A stretch of 64,000 nucleotides of DNA from Knoellia flava TL1. GTDB taxonomy: Bacteria; Actinomycetota; Actinomycetes; Actinomycetales; Dermatophilaceae. Both the position numbers and the translations under genes were made by a program. The notes under the pieces were generated by a model. The model was not told the origin of the DNA and made no database searches. It was given only the letters and a program-made list of their open reading frames with translations. The DNA lies in NCBI RefSeq assembly GCF_000768675.1, contig NZ_AVPI01000010.1, positions 28,757 through 92,756 of the forward strand, read 5' to 3'. Positions 54,666 through 63,154 of the stretch are shown here, one piece after another (position 1 is the stretch's first letter; every line of letters starts with the position of its first letter).

Positions 54666-54706
54666 GGGCGGACGGCATACCCGCAGATCAGGTATGCCGT
54701 CCGCCC
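54666..54706 (-). terminator. 16-bp perfect hairpin after fadB
   Basis: GGGCGGACGGCATACC (54666-54681) pairs exactly with 54691-54706 around nine bases. It begins 12 bases after the fadB stop. Both arms contain the over-represented octamer and the module GCGGACGGCATAC. Confidence 0.8.
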
Positions 54707-54717
54707 ACCTCGAGCGC

Positions 54718-56877
54718 TCAGGCCGGGACGCTCGCCGCGCCGGGCGGCAGGAAACGGCGGCCGAGGACCTTCTCGGAGACGCCCTCGCGGTCGAGGAGCG
54801 GGGTGAGGCCGCCGTTCCAGAACTGGAAGCCGGCGCCGGTGATGAGCGCGAGGTCGATGTCCATCGGTGCCTGCGCCACGCCCTCGGAGAGCATGAGGCC
54901 GACCTCCTCGGCGAGCACCGAGAGCACCCGCTCGCGGACCTCGGCGACGTCGAGCACGACCGGGTTCTCGGCGGTGATCTGGGCGGCCTCGACCTCCGGG
55001 TCGACGACCGGGCGACCGTCGACGAGCTGGTAGTAGCCCGGCTTGCGCATCTCGACGATCTTCTTGAGGTTGGGCGAGACGTGGAAGCGGTCGCCGAACG
55101 CGCGGTGGAGCGTCTCGCTGTTGTGCAGTGCGATCGCCGGGCCGACGAGTCCGAGCAGGACGAACGGCGGCATCGGCGCGAGACCGGCGACGGCCTTCTC
55201 GGCGACCGGCACGGGGGTGCCCTCGTCGACGATCCTGCTGAACTCGCCCATGAAGCGGCCGAGGAGACGGTTGACGATGAAGGACGCCGAGTCCTTGACG
55301 AGGATCGTCGTCTTCTTCAGGCCCTTGCCGGTGGCGAAGGCGGTCGCGAGCGACGCGTCGTCGGTCCGCTCGCCCGGGATGATCTCGAGCAGCGGCATGA
55401 CGGCGACGGGGTTGAAGAAGTGCAGGCCGACGACGCGCTCGGGGTGCTCGAGGTCGGCGGCCATCTCGGTGATCGACAGCGAGCTCGTGTTGGAGGCGAG
55501 GACGCACTCGGGTGAGACGACGGCCTCCACCTCGGCCCAGACCTGCTTCTTGACCGACATCTCCTCGAAGACCGCCTCGATGACGAGGTCGGCGTCGGCG
55601 AAGCCGTCCTTGCTCGTCGAGCCGGTGACGAGACCGGTGAGGTGGTTGGCGCGGTCGCGGCCGATCTTGCCGGCCTCGAGCGACTTCGCGATCTCGCCGT
55701 GCACCCAGGCGACGCCCTTGTCGACCCGCTCCTGGTCGAGGTCGGTCATGACGACCGGCACCTTGAGGTTGCGGGCGAAGAGGAGGGCGAGCTGGCTGGC
55801 CATGAGGCCCGCGCCGACGACGCCGACCTTGGTGACCTTGCGGGCGAGTGCCTTGTCGGGGGCGCCGGCGGGACGCTTGGCGCGCTTCTGCACGAGGTCG
55901 AACGCATAGAGCCCGGCGCGGAGCTCGTCGGCCATGAGGAGGTCGGCCAGGGCCTCGTCCTCGGCCGCGAACGCCTCGTCGCGGGTGGCGGTGCGGGCTG
56001 CCTCCACGAGCGCGAGGGCGCGCAGCGGACCGGGGGAGCGGCCCGCGGTCTTGGCCATGACGAGGCCCTTGGCGGCCTTGAGTGCGGCGGCCCACTCGGC
56101 CTCGTCGCGCGAGACCTCCGGCCGCTCGACGGTGGTCTCGCCCGAGAGGACGCGGGCGGCCCAGGCGATGGACTCCTCGAGGAAGTCGGCGGGCTCGAGG
56201 AGGACGTCCCCGAGTCCGAGCTTCGCGGCGGCGGGGCCGCTCAGCATGCGGTTGGTGTTCATCGGGTTCTCGATGATGACCTTGAGCGCGTTCGCAGGCC
56301 CGACGAGGTTCGGCAGCAGGAAGCAGCCTCCCCAGCCGGGGACGAGCCCGAGGAAGGTCTCCGGCAGCGCGATCGCGGGGACGCCGGCGCTGATGGTGCG
56401 GTAGTCGCAGGACAGCGCCACCTCGACGCCGCCGCCCATGGCGGCGCCGTTGACGAACGCGAAGGTCGGCACCGGCAGGTCCATGATCGCGGCGAACGCG
56501 GCGTGGCCGGCCCGGGCGATCTCGAGCGCCTGCTCACGGCTGCTGACGGTCGGGACGCCGGAGAGGTCGGCGCCGACCGCGAAGATGAACGGCTTGCCGG
56601 TGATGCCGACGGCTTGGATCTCCCCGGCCTCGGCGCGGCCGCGCAGGGTGTCGACGGCGCGGTGGAGCTCGGCGATGCCTTCCGGCCCGAAGGTGTTGGG
56701 CTTGGTGTGGTCGAAGCCGTTGTCGAGGGTGATGAGTGCGAGCGTCCCGCCGTCGCCGGGGAGGGCGACGTCCTGGACGAGGGCGTGGGTGACGACCTCG
56801 CCGCGCGGCGCGCGCTCGGCGGGCGTGTCGGCCTGCGCCTCGACGGGTGCGTCCGTGGTCGTGGTGGTGGCGGCCAT
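54718..56877 (-). CDS. fadB: Fatty acid oxidation multifunctional enzyme: enoyl-CoA hydratase / 3-hydroxyacyl-CoA dehydrogenase
   Basis: 719 residues from ATG 56877. N-terminal crotonase domain (about 25-330) with oxyanion and catalytic region FVNGAAMGGGVEVALSCDYR and LPETFLGLVPGWGG. Middle NAD-binding domain with VGVVGAGLMASQLALLFARN and LASNTSSLSITEMA, then GLHFFNPVAVMPLLEI (catalytic His) and the C-terminal 3HCDH domain. The usual GAGTMG appears as GAGLMAS, a modest change in the NAD loop. It performs the second and third steps of beta-oxidation; the thiolase gene lies one base upstream, so the pair is one operon. Confidence 0.94.
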   Translation of the reverse strand: MAATTTTTDAPVEAQADTPAERAPRGEVVTHALVQDVALPGDGGTLALITLDNGFDHTKPNTFGPEGIAELHRAVDTLRGRAEAGEIQAVGITGKPFIFAVGADLSGVPTVSSREQALEIARAGHAAFAAIMDLPVPTFAFVNGAAMGGGVEVALSCDYRTISAGVPAIALPETFLGLVPGWGGCFLLPNLVGPANALKVIIENPMNTNRMLSGPAAAKLGLGDVLLEPADFLEESIAWAARVLSGETTVERPEVSRDEAEWAAALKAAKGLVMAKTAGRSPGPLRALALVEAARTATRDEAFAAEDEALADLLMADELRAGLYAFDLVQKRAKRPAGAPDKALARKVTKVGVVGAGLMASQLALLFARNLKVPVVMTDLDQERVDKGVAWVHGEIAKSLEAGKIGRDRANHLTGLVTGSTSKDGFADADLVIEAVFEEMSVKKQVWAEVEAVVSPECVLASNTSSLSITEMAADLEHPERVVGLHFFNPVAVMPLLEIIPGERTDDASLATAFATGKGLKKTTILVKDSASFIVNRLLGRFMGEFSRIVDEGTPVPVAEKAVAGLAPMPPFVLLGLVGPAIALHNSETLHRAFGDRFHVSPNLKKIVEMRKPGYYQLVDGRPVVDPEVEAAQITAENPVVLDVAEVRERVLSVLAEEVGLMLSEGVAQAPMDIDLALITGAGFQFWNGGLTPLLDREGVSEKVLGRRFLPPGAASVPA

Positions 56878-56878
56878 G

Positions 56879-58090
56879 TCAGGCGTCCTTCCCGTAGTCG
56901 GCGTGGTGCGGGTTCTCCCAGATGACCGAGCCACCCATGCCGATGCCGATGCACATCGCGGTGAGGCCGTAGCGGACCTCCGGGTGCTCCTCGAACTGGC
57001 GGGCGAGCTGGGTCATGAGGCGCACGCCCGAGGAGGCGAGCGGGTGGCCGGTGGCGATGGCGCCGCCGTACTCGTTGACGCGCGGGTCGTCGTCGGCGAT
57101 GCCGAAGTGGTCGAGGAAGGCGAGCACCTGGACGGCGAACGCCTCGTTGAGCTCGAAGAGGCCGATGTCCTCGATCGTCAGCCCGGCCTTGGCGAGCGCC
57201 TTCTCTGTCGCGGGAACCGGGCCGATACCCATGACCTCGGGCTCGACGCCGACGAAGCCGAACGACACGAGCCGCATCTTCACCGGCAGCCCGAGCTCCT
57301 CGGCGGCCTGCTCCGAGGCGAGGACGCACGCGGTCGCGCCGTCGTTGAGGCCGGCGGCGTTGCCCGCGGTCACCGAGCCGTGCGGTCGGAACGGGGTGCG
57401 CAGCCCGGCGAGCTCCTCCATCGTCGTACCCGGGCGCGGCGGCTCGTCCTTCGTGGCGAGGCCGGAGCCGCGCTCCGAGTGGCGGGTGGCCATGGGGACG
57501 AGGTCGGGTTGGATCTTGCCGGCCTCGTAGGCCATCGCGAGCTTGGTCTGGCTCGCGACGGCATACGCGTCCGAGCGCTCCTTGGTGAGCTGCGGGAAGC
57601 GGTCGTGGAGGTTCTCGGCGGTGTTGCCCATCGAGAGCGCCGACTGGTCGACGAGCTTCTCGGCGAGGAGCCGCGGGTTGGGGTCGATGCCCTCGCCCAT
57701 GGGGTGACGGCCCATGTGCTCGACCCCGCCGGCGATGGCGATGTCGTAGGCACCGAAGCCGATCGAGCTCGCGACGTTGGTCACGGCGGTCATCGCGCCC
57801 GCGCACATTCGGTCGACGGAGTAGCCCGGCGTCGTGTTGGGCAGTCCCGAGAGCAGGGCGGCGAGGCGGCCGAGGGTGAGGCCCTGGTCGCCGGTCTGGG
57901 TGGTCGCGGCGATGGCGACCTCCTCCACCCGGTCCTTGGGGAGCTGCGGGTTGCGCCTGAGCAGCTCGCGGATGCAGCGGATGACGAGGTCGTCGGCGCG
58001 GGTCTGGGCATACATGCCCTTCTCGCCGGCCTTGCCGAACGGTGTGCGCACGCCGTCGACGAAGACGACCTCATTCAGGGTGCGGGGCAC
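56879..58090 (-). CDS. fadA: Acetyl-CoA acyltransferase (3-ketoacyl-CoA thiolase)
   Basis: 403 residues. Active-site Cys in VDRMCAGAMTAVTNVA, the GGVEHM block, Asn-Glu-Ala-Phe (FELNEAFAVQV), GHPLASSG His and the second Cys in TAMCIGIGMGG are intact. It cleaves 3-ketoacyl-CoA to acetyl-CoA, completing the beta-oxidation cycle with FadB. A palindromic operator lies 43 bases upstream. Confidence 0.95.
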   Translation of the reverse strand: MPRTLNEVVFVDGVRTPFGKAGEKGMYAQTRADDLVIRCIRELLRRNPQLPKDRVEEVAIAATTQTGDQGLTLGRLAALLSGLPNTTPGYSVDRMCAGAMTAVTNVASSIGFGAYDIAIAGGVEHMGRHPMGEGIDPNPRLLAEKLVDQSALSMGNTAENLHDRFPQLTKERSDAYAVASQTKLAMAYEAGKIQPDLVPMATRHSERGSGLATKDEPPRPGTTMEELAGLRTPFRPHGSVTAGNAAGLNDGATACVLASEQAAEELGLPVKMRLVSFGFVGVEPEVMGIGPVPATEKALAKAGLTIEDIGLFELNEAFAVQVLAFLDHFGIADDDPRVNEYGGAIATGHPLASSGVRLMTQLARQFEEHPEVRYGLTAMCIGIGMGGSVIWENPHHADYGKDA

Positions 58091-58132
58091 GGTGGAGCCT
58101 CTCTGGTCGGAGTGTGGTGCTCCGCTCAGGCT

Positions 58133-58150
58133 ACTAAGCGCCCGCTTAGT
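58133..58150 (-). promoter_or_regulatory. Operator-like palindrome upstream of fadA
   Basis: ACTAAGCG-CC-CGCTTAGT, 8-bp perfect arms. This form is typical of TetR-family operators at fatty-acid degradation genes, so a FadR-like TetR repressor is expected. No such regulator gene is in the window. Confidence 0.65.
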
Positions 58151-58191
58151 CGGGTATGCCGGCCGGCCGTGAGAGCCGTCACCTCACCGCG

Positions 58192-58261
58192 CCCGCGACT
58201 TCTTGCCCAGATGCGACACCTCGCTGGCGCTCGGTGTCGCATCTGGGCAAGAAGTCGCGGG
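58192..58261. repeat. Hairpin element B, perfect 29-bp stem
   Basis: Arms 58192-58220 and 58233-58261 are exact complements over 29 bp with a 12-base loop (TCGCTGGCGCTC). The right arm touches the RNase D stop codon. The inner arm sequence CTTCTTGCCCAGATGCGACA resembles CTTCTTGCGCAGGAGCGACA in hairpin A at 3400-3420. There is no T-run. Confidence 0.9.
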
Positions 58262-59497
58262 TCAGTCGGGGTCGGGGTGGGCCTCGAAGGCCCGGGCGAG
58301 CATCGGGGCGACGATGTCGGCCTGCCACTGACGGACCCCGAGGTCGCGCAGCGCGGCGGTGAAGCCCTCGACATCGCGCGTCGACGGCGGTCGCCACACG
58401 ACGCGGCGCAGCGGGTCGGGGGAGCAGACGTTCTCGACGGGGATCTCGTGCTGCTCGGCGAAGGCGGTGAGCTCGGCGCGGGCGTCCGCGAGCCGGGCCG
58501 CGGCCACCGGGTCCTTGTCGGCCCACGAGCGCGCCGGCGGGGGACCGTCCGAGCGCAGGGTCCGCTGCGGCAGGTCCGCCTCGTCGATGGCGTTGGCGCG
58601 CTTGACGGCCGCGACCCACTGACGGCCGTAGCGGGCGATGGCGCGGTGGCCGCTCGGCAGGTCGGAGGTCGAGGTCGGCGCCGCCGTCGCGATGGAGACG
58701 AGCCCGGCGTCGGGCAGGATGCGCCCCGGCGAGGTGTCGCGGTCCCGGGCGATGTCGTCTCGGGTGAGCCAGAGCTCGCGGACGACCGCGATGCCGCGGC
58801 GGCTGCGGATGGTGTTCATGCCGCTCGTCCGGCGCCACGGGTCGACCTTCTCGGCCGGTGCCCACGAGAGCAGCGCCTCGAACTCCTGGCGGGCCCACTC
58901 GGACTTGTCCTGCCGGGCGAGGTCGACGCCCATGAGGTTGCGCAGCTCGGTGAGGACCTCGACGTCGAGCGCGGCGTAGCGCAGCCACGGCTCGGGCAGC
59001 GGCCGCGTCGACCAGTCGACCGCCGAGTGCTCCTTGGCGAGCGCGAGCCCGAGGTAGTGCTCGACGACGGCGGCGAGTCCGACCCGGGGCAGGCCGAGCA
59101 GGCGGGCGGCGAGCTCGGTGTCGAAGAGCTGGCGGGGGCGCAGGCCCACCTCGGCGAGGCAGGCGAGGTCTTGGGTGGCGGCGTGCAGGATCCACTCGGC
59201 ACGGCCGATGGCGTCGTCGAGGGGGCTGAGGTCCGGGCAGGCGATGGGGTCGATGAGCCACGTGCCCGAACCCTCGCGGCGGACCTGGACGAGGTAGGCG
59301 CGCTGGCCGTAGCGGTAGCCGGAGGCACGCTCGGCGTCGACGGCGACCGGTCCCTCACCGGCGGCGATCGCGTCGGCCGCCTCGGTGAGCCCGCGCTCGG
59401 AGTCGACGACGTGGGGCACGCCCTCGGAGGGCTCGTCGAGCGGGATGGGGGTCGGCGACTGCTCGGCGTCGGGGGTGTCGATGGTGTCGGAGCTCAT
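58262..59497 (-). CDS. RNase D family 3-prime to 5-prime exoribonuclease
   Basis: 411 residues from ATG 59497. DEDD exonuclease motifs are seen: VAVDAERASGYRYGQRAYLV (Exo I D-x-E), HAATQDLACLAEVG (Exo II), and RYAALDVEVLTELR (Exo III YxxxD). An HRDC-like domain follows (GIAVVRELWLTRDDIARDRD). Actinobacterial members trim tRNA or other stable RNA. It starts one base after the DUF3000 stop, so the two are an operon, and it ends against hairpin B. Confidence 0.88.
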   Translation of the reverse strand: MSSDTIDTPDAEQSPTPIPLDEPSEGVPHVVDSERGLTEAADAIAAGEGPVAVDAERASGYRYGQRAYLVQVRREGSGTWLIDPIACPDLSPLDDAIGRAEWILHAATQDLACLAEVGLRPRQLFDTELAARLLGLPRVGLAAVVEHYLGLALAKEHSAVDWSTRPLPEPWLRYAALDVEVLTELRNLMGVDLARQDKSEWARQEFEALLSWAPAEKVDPWRRTSGMNTIRSRRGIAVVRELWLTRDDIARDRDTSPGRILPDAGLVSIATAAPTSTSDLPSGHRAIARYGRQWVAAVKRANAIDEADLPQRTLRSDGPPPARSWADKDPVAAARLADARAELTAFAEQHEIPVENVCSPDPLRRVVWRPPSTRDVEGFTAALRDLGVRQWQADIVAPMLARAFEAHPDPD

Positions 59498-59498
59498 C

Positions 59499-60083
59499 TC
59501 AGCGACGCGGCCCCGGGAGGGCGACGACACCCTCTGGCAGCGGGGGCAGCCCCGCGATCGTGCAGAGGAGGTCGGACCAGGCGAGGAGATGGGTGCCGGC
59601 GTCGGGGCCGATGGGCGTCCACGACGCGCGCACCTCCATCTCGACGCTCGCAGGACGGTCGGCGAGCCCGGCGAAGCTCTGGCTCACGACGCGGGTCACG
59701 GTGCCCGCCTCGGCCGTGGCCGAGACGCCGCGACCGGCGAGGGCGTCGACGAGCCAGGTCCAGCCCACCTCACCGAGAAGGGGGTCGGCGGCGAGCTCGG
59801 GCTCGAGCTCGGCGCGCGCGAAGGTCACCGCCCGCCACTCGCCGCCCCACGGCTCGGGGGCGGACGGGTCGTGCAGGAGGACGAACCGTCCGGACGCGAG
59901 CTCCTCGTCGTCACCCGCGGAGCCGAGGACGTCGGCGGTGAGCGCGACGGCATACGGAGCGATGCGCTGGGGAGCGGGCACCTCGGTGATGCGGACCTCG
60001 GGACGCAGGCGGACGTGCCTCAGGGCCTCGAGCGCCGCGGTGAACTCCGGGGACTCGCGGCCGGGAAGGGAGCGTGTTGCCAC
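59499..60083 (-). CDS. DUF3000 domain protein
   Basis: 194 residues from GTG 60083. TACCCT on the coding strand, part of a GGCATAC copy, lies six bases before the start, a likely leaderless promoter. The chain shows DUF3000 features: FTAALEALRHVRLRPEVRIT, GRFVLLHDPSAPEPWGGEWR, GEVGWTWLVDALAGRG. Function unknown; it stands before RNase D genes in many actinobacteria. Confidence 0.85.
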   Translation of the reverse strand: MATRSLPGRESPEFTAALEALRHVRLRPEVRITEVPAPQRIAPYAVALTADVLGSAGDDEELASGRFVLLHDPSAPEPWGGEWRAVTFARAELEPELAADPLLGEVGWTWLVDALAGRGVSATAEAGTVTRVVSQSFAGLADRPASVEMEVRASWTPIGPDAGTHLLAWSDLLCTIAGLPPLPEGVVALPGPRR

Positions 60084-60140
60084 TCGACGAGGGTATGCCG
60101 GTACGCGCGTTTCGGGGGGATCCGCCGCGCCGGAGGGGCT

Positions 60141-60146
60141 TAGGCT
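60141..60146 (+). promoter_or_regulatory. TAGGCT -10 box of a probable leaderless transcript
   Basis: TAGGCT ends six bases before the GTG at 60153. Confidence 0.5.
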
Positions 60147-60152
60147 GCGGGC

Positions 60153-60986
60153 GTGCTCTCCCTCCTCGCGCTCGCCTCGTCGGCGGTGTGGGGGACCTCG
60201 GACTTCTTCGGCGGTCTCGTTGCCAAGCGGCTGCCGGCCATCGCCGTCGTCGGCGTGACGCAGGGCCTGGCCTTCGTCCTGCTCAGCACCATCGTCCTCG
60301 TGCGGCTCGCCCTCGGGCACCCGCCGGAGTGGGGCTCGTGGGTGGGCTGGGCCATGCTCGCGGGTGTCGCCGGGGCCAGCGGGCTCGTCGCGTTCTACAC
60401 CGCGCTCGCCAGCGGGACGATGGGCGTCGTCGCGCCCATCGCGTCGATGGGTGTCGTCGTGCCGGTCGCGCTCGGCGTCGCCAGCGGCGAGACCCCGAGC
60501 GCCTGGGTGTGGGTCGGGATCCTCGTCGCGGTCGCCGGGATCGTGCTGGCCTCGGGACCTGAGCTCTCGGGCGCGGTGTCGCCGCGGCCGGTGCTGCTCG
60601 CCGGGTGCGCGGCCCTGTGCTTCGGGATGGCGCTCTTCTCCCTCGACCGGGCGGCGCGCGACTCCCTGCTCATGGCGCTCTGGGGCATGAGGGCGACGTC
60701 GGTGACGCTCTTCGTCGTCGTCGCGCTCGTGCTGCGGTCGGTGGGGGGCACGTCCCGCCGGGACCTCCCGCAGCTCGCGCTCATCGGGTGGGCCGACCTG
60801 CTCGCCAACGCGCTCTTCGCGACCGCGTCCTCGCGGGGGCAGGTGAGCATCGCGGCGGTGCTCGGCTCGCTCTACCCCGTCGCGACGATCCTGCTCGCCC
60901 GGCTCGTGCTCGGCGAGCGGCTGCGCCGGGTGCAGCAGGTCGGCGTGCTCTGCGCGCTCGCCGGGGCAGCGGTCATCTCCCTCTGA
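60153..60986 (+). CDS. EamA/DMT family transporter
   Basis: 277 residues, GTG start. Ten membrane spans in two five-span EamA repeats; GLVAFYTALASGTMGVVAPI ends the first repeat and SIAAVLGSLYPVATILLARL, VLGERLRRVQQVG the second. These are drug/metabolite transporters of unassigned substrate. It is followed by hemE after 42 bases in the same direction. Confidence 0.88.
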   Translation: MLSLLALASSAVWGTSDFFGGLVAKRLPAIAVVGVTQGLAFVLLSTIVLVRLALGHPPEWGSWVGWAMLAGVAGASGLVAFYTALASGTMGVVAPIASMGVVVPVALGVASGETPSAWVWVGILVAVAGIVLASGPELSGAVSPRPVLLAGCAALCFGMALFSLDRAARDSLLMALWGMRATSVTLFVVVALVLRSVGGTSRRDLPQLALIGWADLLANALFATASSRGQVSIAAVLGSLYPVATILLARLVLGERLRRVQQVGVLCALAGAAVISL

Positions 60987-61028
60987 CGGGGTTCAGGGCG
61001 GCAGTGCCGCGAATGAGAGGATTCGGCG

Positions 61029-62057
61029 GTGATCGCCGACAGCCCGCTCGTCCTCGCCGCCACCCGTCGACCCGTGCCGCACACGCCCGTGTGGTTCATG
61101 CGCCAGGCGGGCCGGTCGCTGCCGGAGTACCGCGAGCTCCGCGAGGGCACGGCCATGCTCGAGGCGTGCCGGACCCCCGACCTCGTCACCGAGATCACCC
61201 TCCAGCCCGTCCGTCGCCACAAGGTCGACGCCGCGATCTTCTTCAGCGACATCGTCGTGCCGCTGGCCGCCGTCGGCGTCGACCTCGACATCGTGCCCGG
61301 CACCGGCCCGGTCGTCCCGGCGCCGTTCCGCACCCGGGCCGACCTCGACCGGCTGCCCGACCTCACGCCCGACGCGATCCCGGACATCACCGAGTCGGTG
61401 CAGCGCCTCGTCGCCGAGCTGGGCTCCACGCCGCTCATCGGCTTCGCCGGTGCGCCCTTCACCCTCGCGTCCTACCTCGTCGAGGGCGGCCCCTCCCGCA
61501 CCCACGAGCACACCAAGGCGCTCATGCACGGCGACCCGCAGCTGTGGAGCGACCTCTGCGAGCGGCTCGCCCAGATCTCCGGGGCCTTCCTGCGCGTGCA
61601 GGTCGAGGCCGGGGCCAGCGCGGTCCAGCTCTTCGACTCGTGGGTCGGAGCGCTCTCACGAGCCGACTACACGGCATACGTGCAGAGGCACTCGGCCACG
61701 GCGCTCGGCGCGGTCGCCGACCTCGGTGTGCCACGGATCCACTTCGGCGTCGGCACCGGAGAGCTGCTCGACCTCATGGGCGAGGCGGGCGCGGACGTCG
61801 TGGGGGTCGACTACCGCGTCTCCCTCACCGACGCGGTCGCGCGCCTCGGGACCTCGTATGCCGTGCAGGGCAACCTCGACCCGGCCCTCCTCGGTGCCCC
61901 GTGGGACGTGCTCGAGGAGCGGGTCCGAGCCATCGTCGACGAGGGTCGCGAGGCGCCCGGTCACATCTTCAACCTCGGCCACGGCGTCCCGCCGCACACC
62001 GACCCCGACGTCCTCACGAGGATCGTCGAGGTCGTGCACGAGCACTCAGCCCGCTGA
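61029..62057 (+). CDS. hemE: Uroporphyrinogen decarboxylase
   Basis: 342 residues, GTG start. Both family signatures are present: [16 protein letters not shown] and [17 protein letters not shown]; the catalytic Asp lies in FFSDIVVPL. It decarboxylates uroporphyrinogen III to coproporphyrinogen III. In actinobacteria hemE is followed by hemY (coproporphyrinogen oxidase) and hemQ; here a convergent DUF4349 gene separates it from hemY. Its 3-prime end overlaps the DUF4349 gene by 12 bases tail to tail. Confidence 0.97.
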   Translation: MIADSPLVLAATRRPVPHTPVWFMRQAGRSLPEYRELREGTAMLEACRTPDLVTEITLQPVRRHKVDAAIFFSDIVVPLAAVGVDLDIVPGTGPVVPAPFRTRADLDRLPDLTPDAIPDITESVQRLVAELGSTPLIGFAGAPFTLASYLVEGGPSRTHEHTKALMHGDPQLWSDLCERLAQISGAFLRVQVEAGASAVQLFDSWVGALSRADYTAYVQRHSATALGAVADLGVPRIHFGVGTGELLDLMGEAGADVVGVDYRVSLTDAVARLGTSYAVQGNLDPALLGAPWDVLEERVRAIVDEGREAPGHIFNLGHGVPPHTDPDVLTRIVEVVHEHSAR

Positions 62058-63023
62058 GGGCGGCACCGGTCCGGGCGGCCCTGCCGGACCTGCGGGCACG
62101 GCCTGCGGGACGAGGGGTGCGGCGCCGTGACGGCGCCGGCGCAGCCACCACACGACCGGCGCGAGGACGAGCCCGATCGCGACCGCGAACGGCAGCACCG
62201 CCCCGACGACGGTGGCGAGCACGGCTGCCGAGGTGACGAACGCCTTCCACCCGGACTTGAGGCCGGAGAGGAAACCGCCCGCCGCGACCGGCTCGTAGTC
62301 GTCGGTCGAGAGCGTGATCGAGACCGGCGACATCGAGACCGAGTCCTTGAGGCTGTCGAGCTGCGCGGTGAGCGCGTCGAGCTCGGCCTGGCGCTGCGAG
62401 AGCTCGTTCTCGAGCGCGACGAGGTCGTTGACGTTGGACGCCCGCGAGAGCAGGTCGCGGATCCGGGCGACGCTCGCCGTCATCGAGGTCACGCGGGCCT
62501 GGGTGTCGACGTAGGTCCCGGTGACGTCCTCGCTCGAGCTGTTGCGGAACTGCACCTCGCCGACCTTGGCGATGAGCTCGATCGTCGCGTCGAGCCGGTC
62601 GGCGGGGACGCTGATCGTCACCGTGCCGGACGTGTCGCGACCGCGCTCGCCCGAGTAGAGCTCCTCGCTGGCGACGACCCCACCCTGTCGCGCCGCGATC
62701 GAGCGAATCTGCGACGCTGCGTCCGGAAGTGCCTCGACCTTGAGCTGGAGGTGGGCGCGGCGCACGAGCTTCTGCCCGGCGCTGGCCCGCGCGGACTCGG
62801 GCGAGACGGCACCCTCGGCGCGGTCGCCGCCCACGGCTCCACCCTTGGCGGGCGGCTCGGCGGCCGAGTCCTGCTGGGACGAGGCGCCCGAAGCGGTGCC
62901 CGAGTCATCGGAGCCACCACCGCCGCAGGCGGCCAGCGAGCCGGTGACGAGGAGGCCGGCGAGCGCCGCCGTGGCGAGGCGACGTCCGTGCCGCCGGGTG
63001 GGACGCAAGCCGTGGGTGCTCAT
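62046..63023 (-). CDS. DUF4349 lipoprotein with membrane anchor
   Basis: 325 residues from ATG 63023, with GGAG six bases upstream; ATG 63035 is less likely. Lipobox LAAC near residue 31, then a DUF4349 domain: [60 protein letters not shown], followed by a coiled coil ([20 protein letters not shown]) and a C-terminal membrane span (about 265-300) with a Pro-rich tail. The role is unknown, thought to be envelope related. It interrupts the hem genes on the opposite strand. Confidence 0.9.
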   Translation of the reverse strand: MSTHGLRPTRRHGRRLATAALAGLLVTGSLAACGGGGSDDSGTASGASSQQDSAAEPPAKGGAVGGDRAEGAVSPESARASAGQKLVRRAHLQLKVEALPDAASQIRSIAARQGGVVASEELYSGERGRDTSGTVTISVPADRLDATIELIAKVGEVQFRNSSSEDVTGTYVDTQARVTSMTASVARIRDLLSRASNVNDLVALENELSQRQAELDALTAQLDSLKDSVSMSPVSITLSTDDYEPVAAGGFLSGLKSGWKAFVTSAAVLATVVGAVLPFAVAIGLVLAPVVWWLRRRRHGAAPLVPQAVPAGPAGPPGPVPPSAG

Positions 63024-63154
63024 GACGCTCTCCATTCCTCCGCGCGTGCCCACCCCCTGCGGTGGGCCTGTCGACAGTGAGACTCCTCCGACCCGGTCAC
63101 CGGTTCCACACACTCGGGTCACGATGCGGTGACGGCCTCTGAGAGAGTGGCGAG

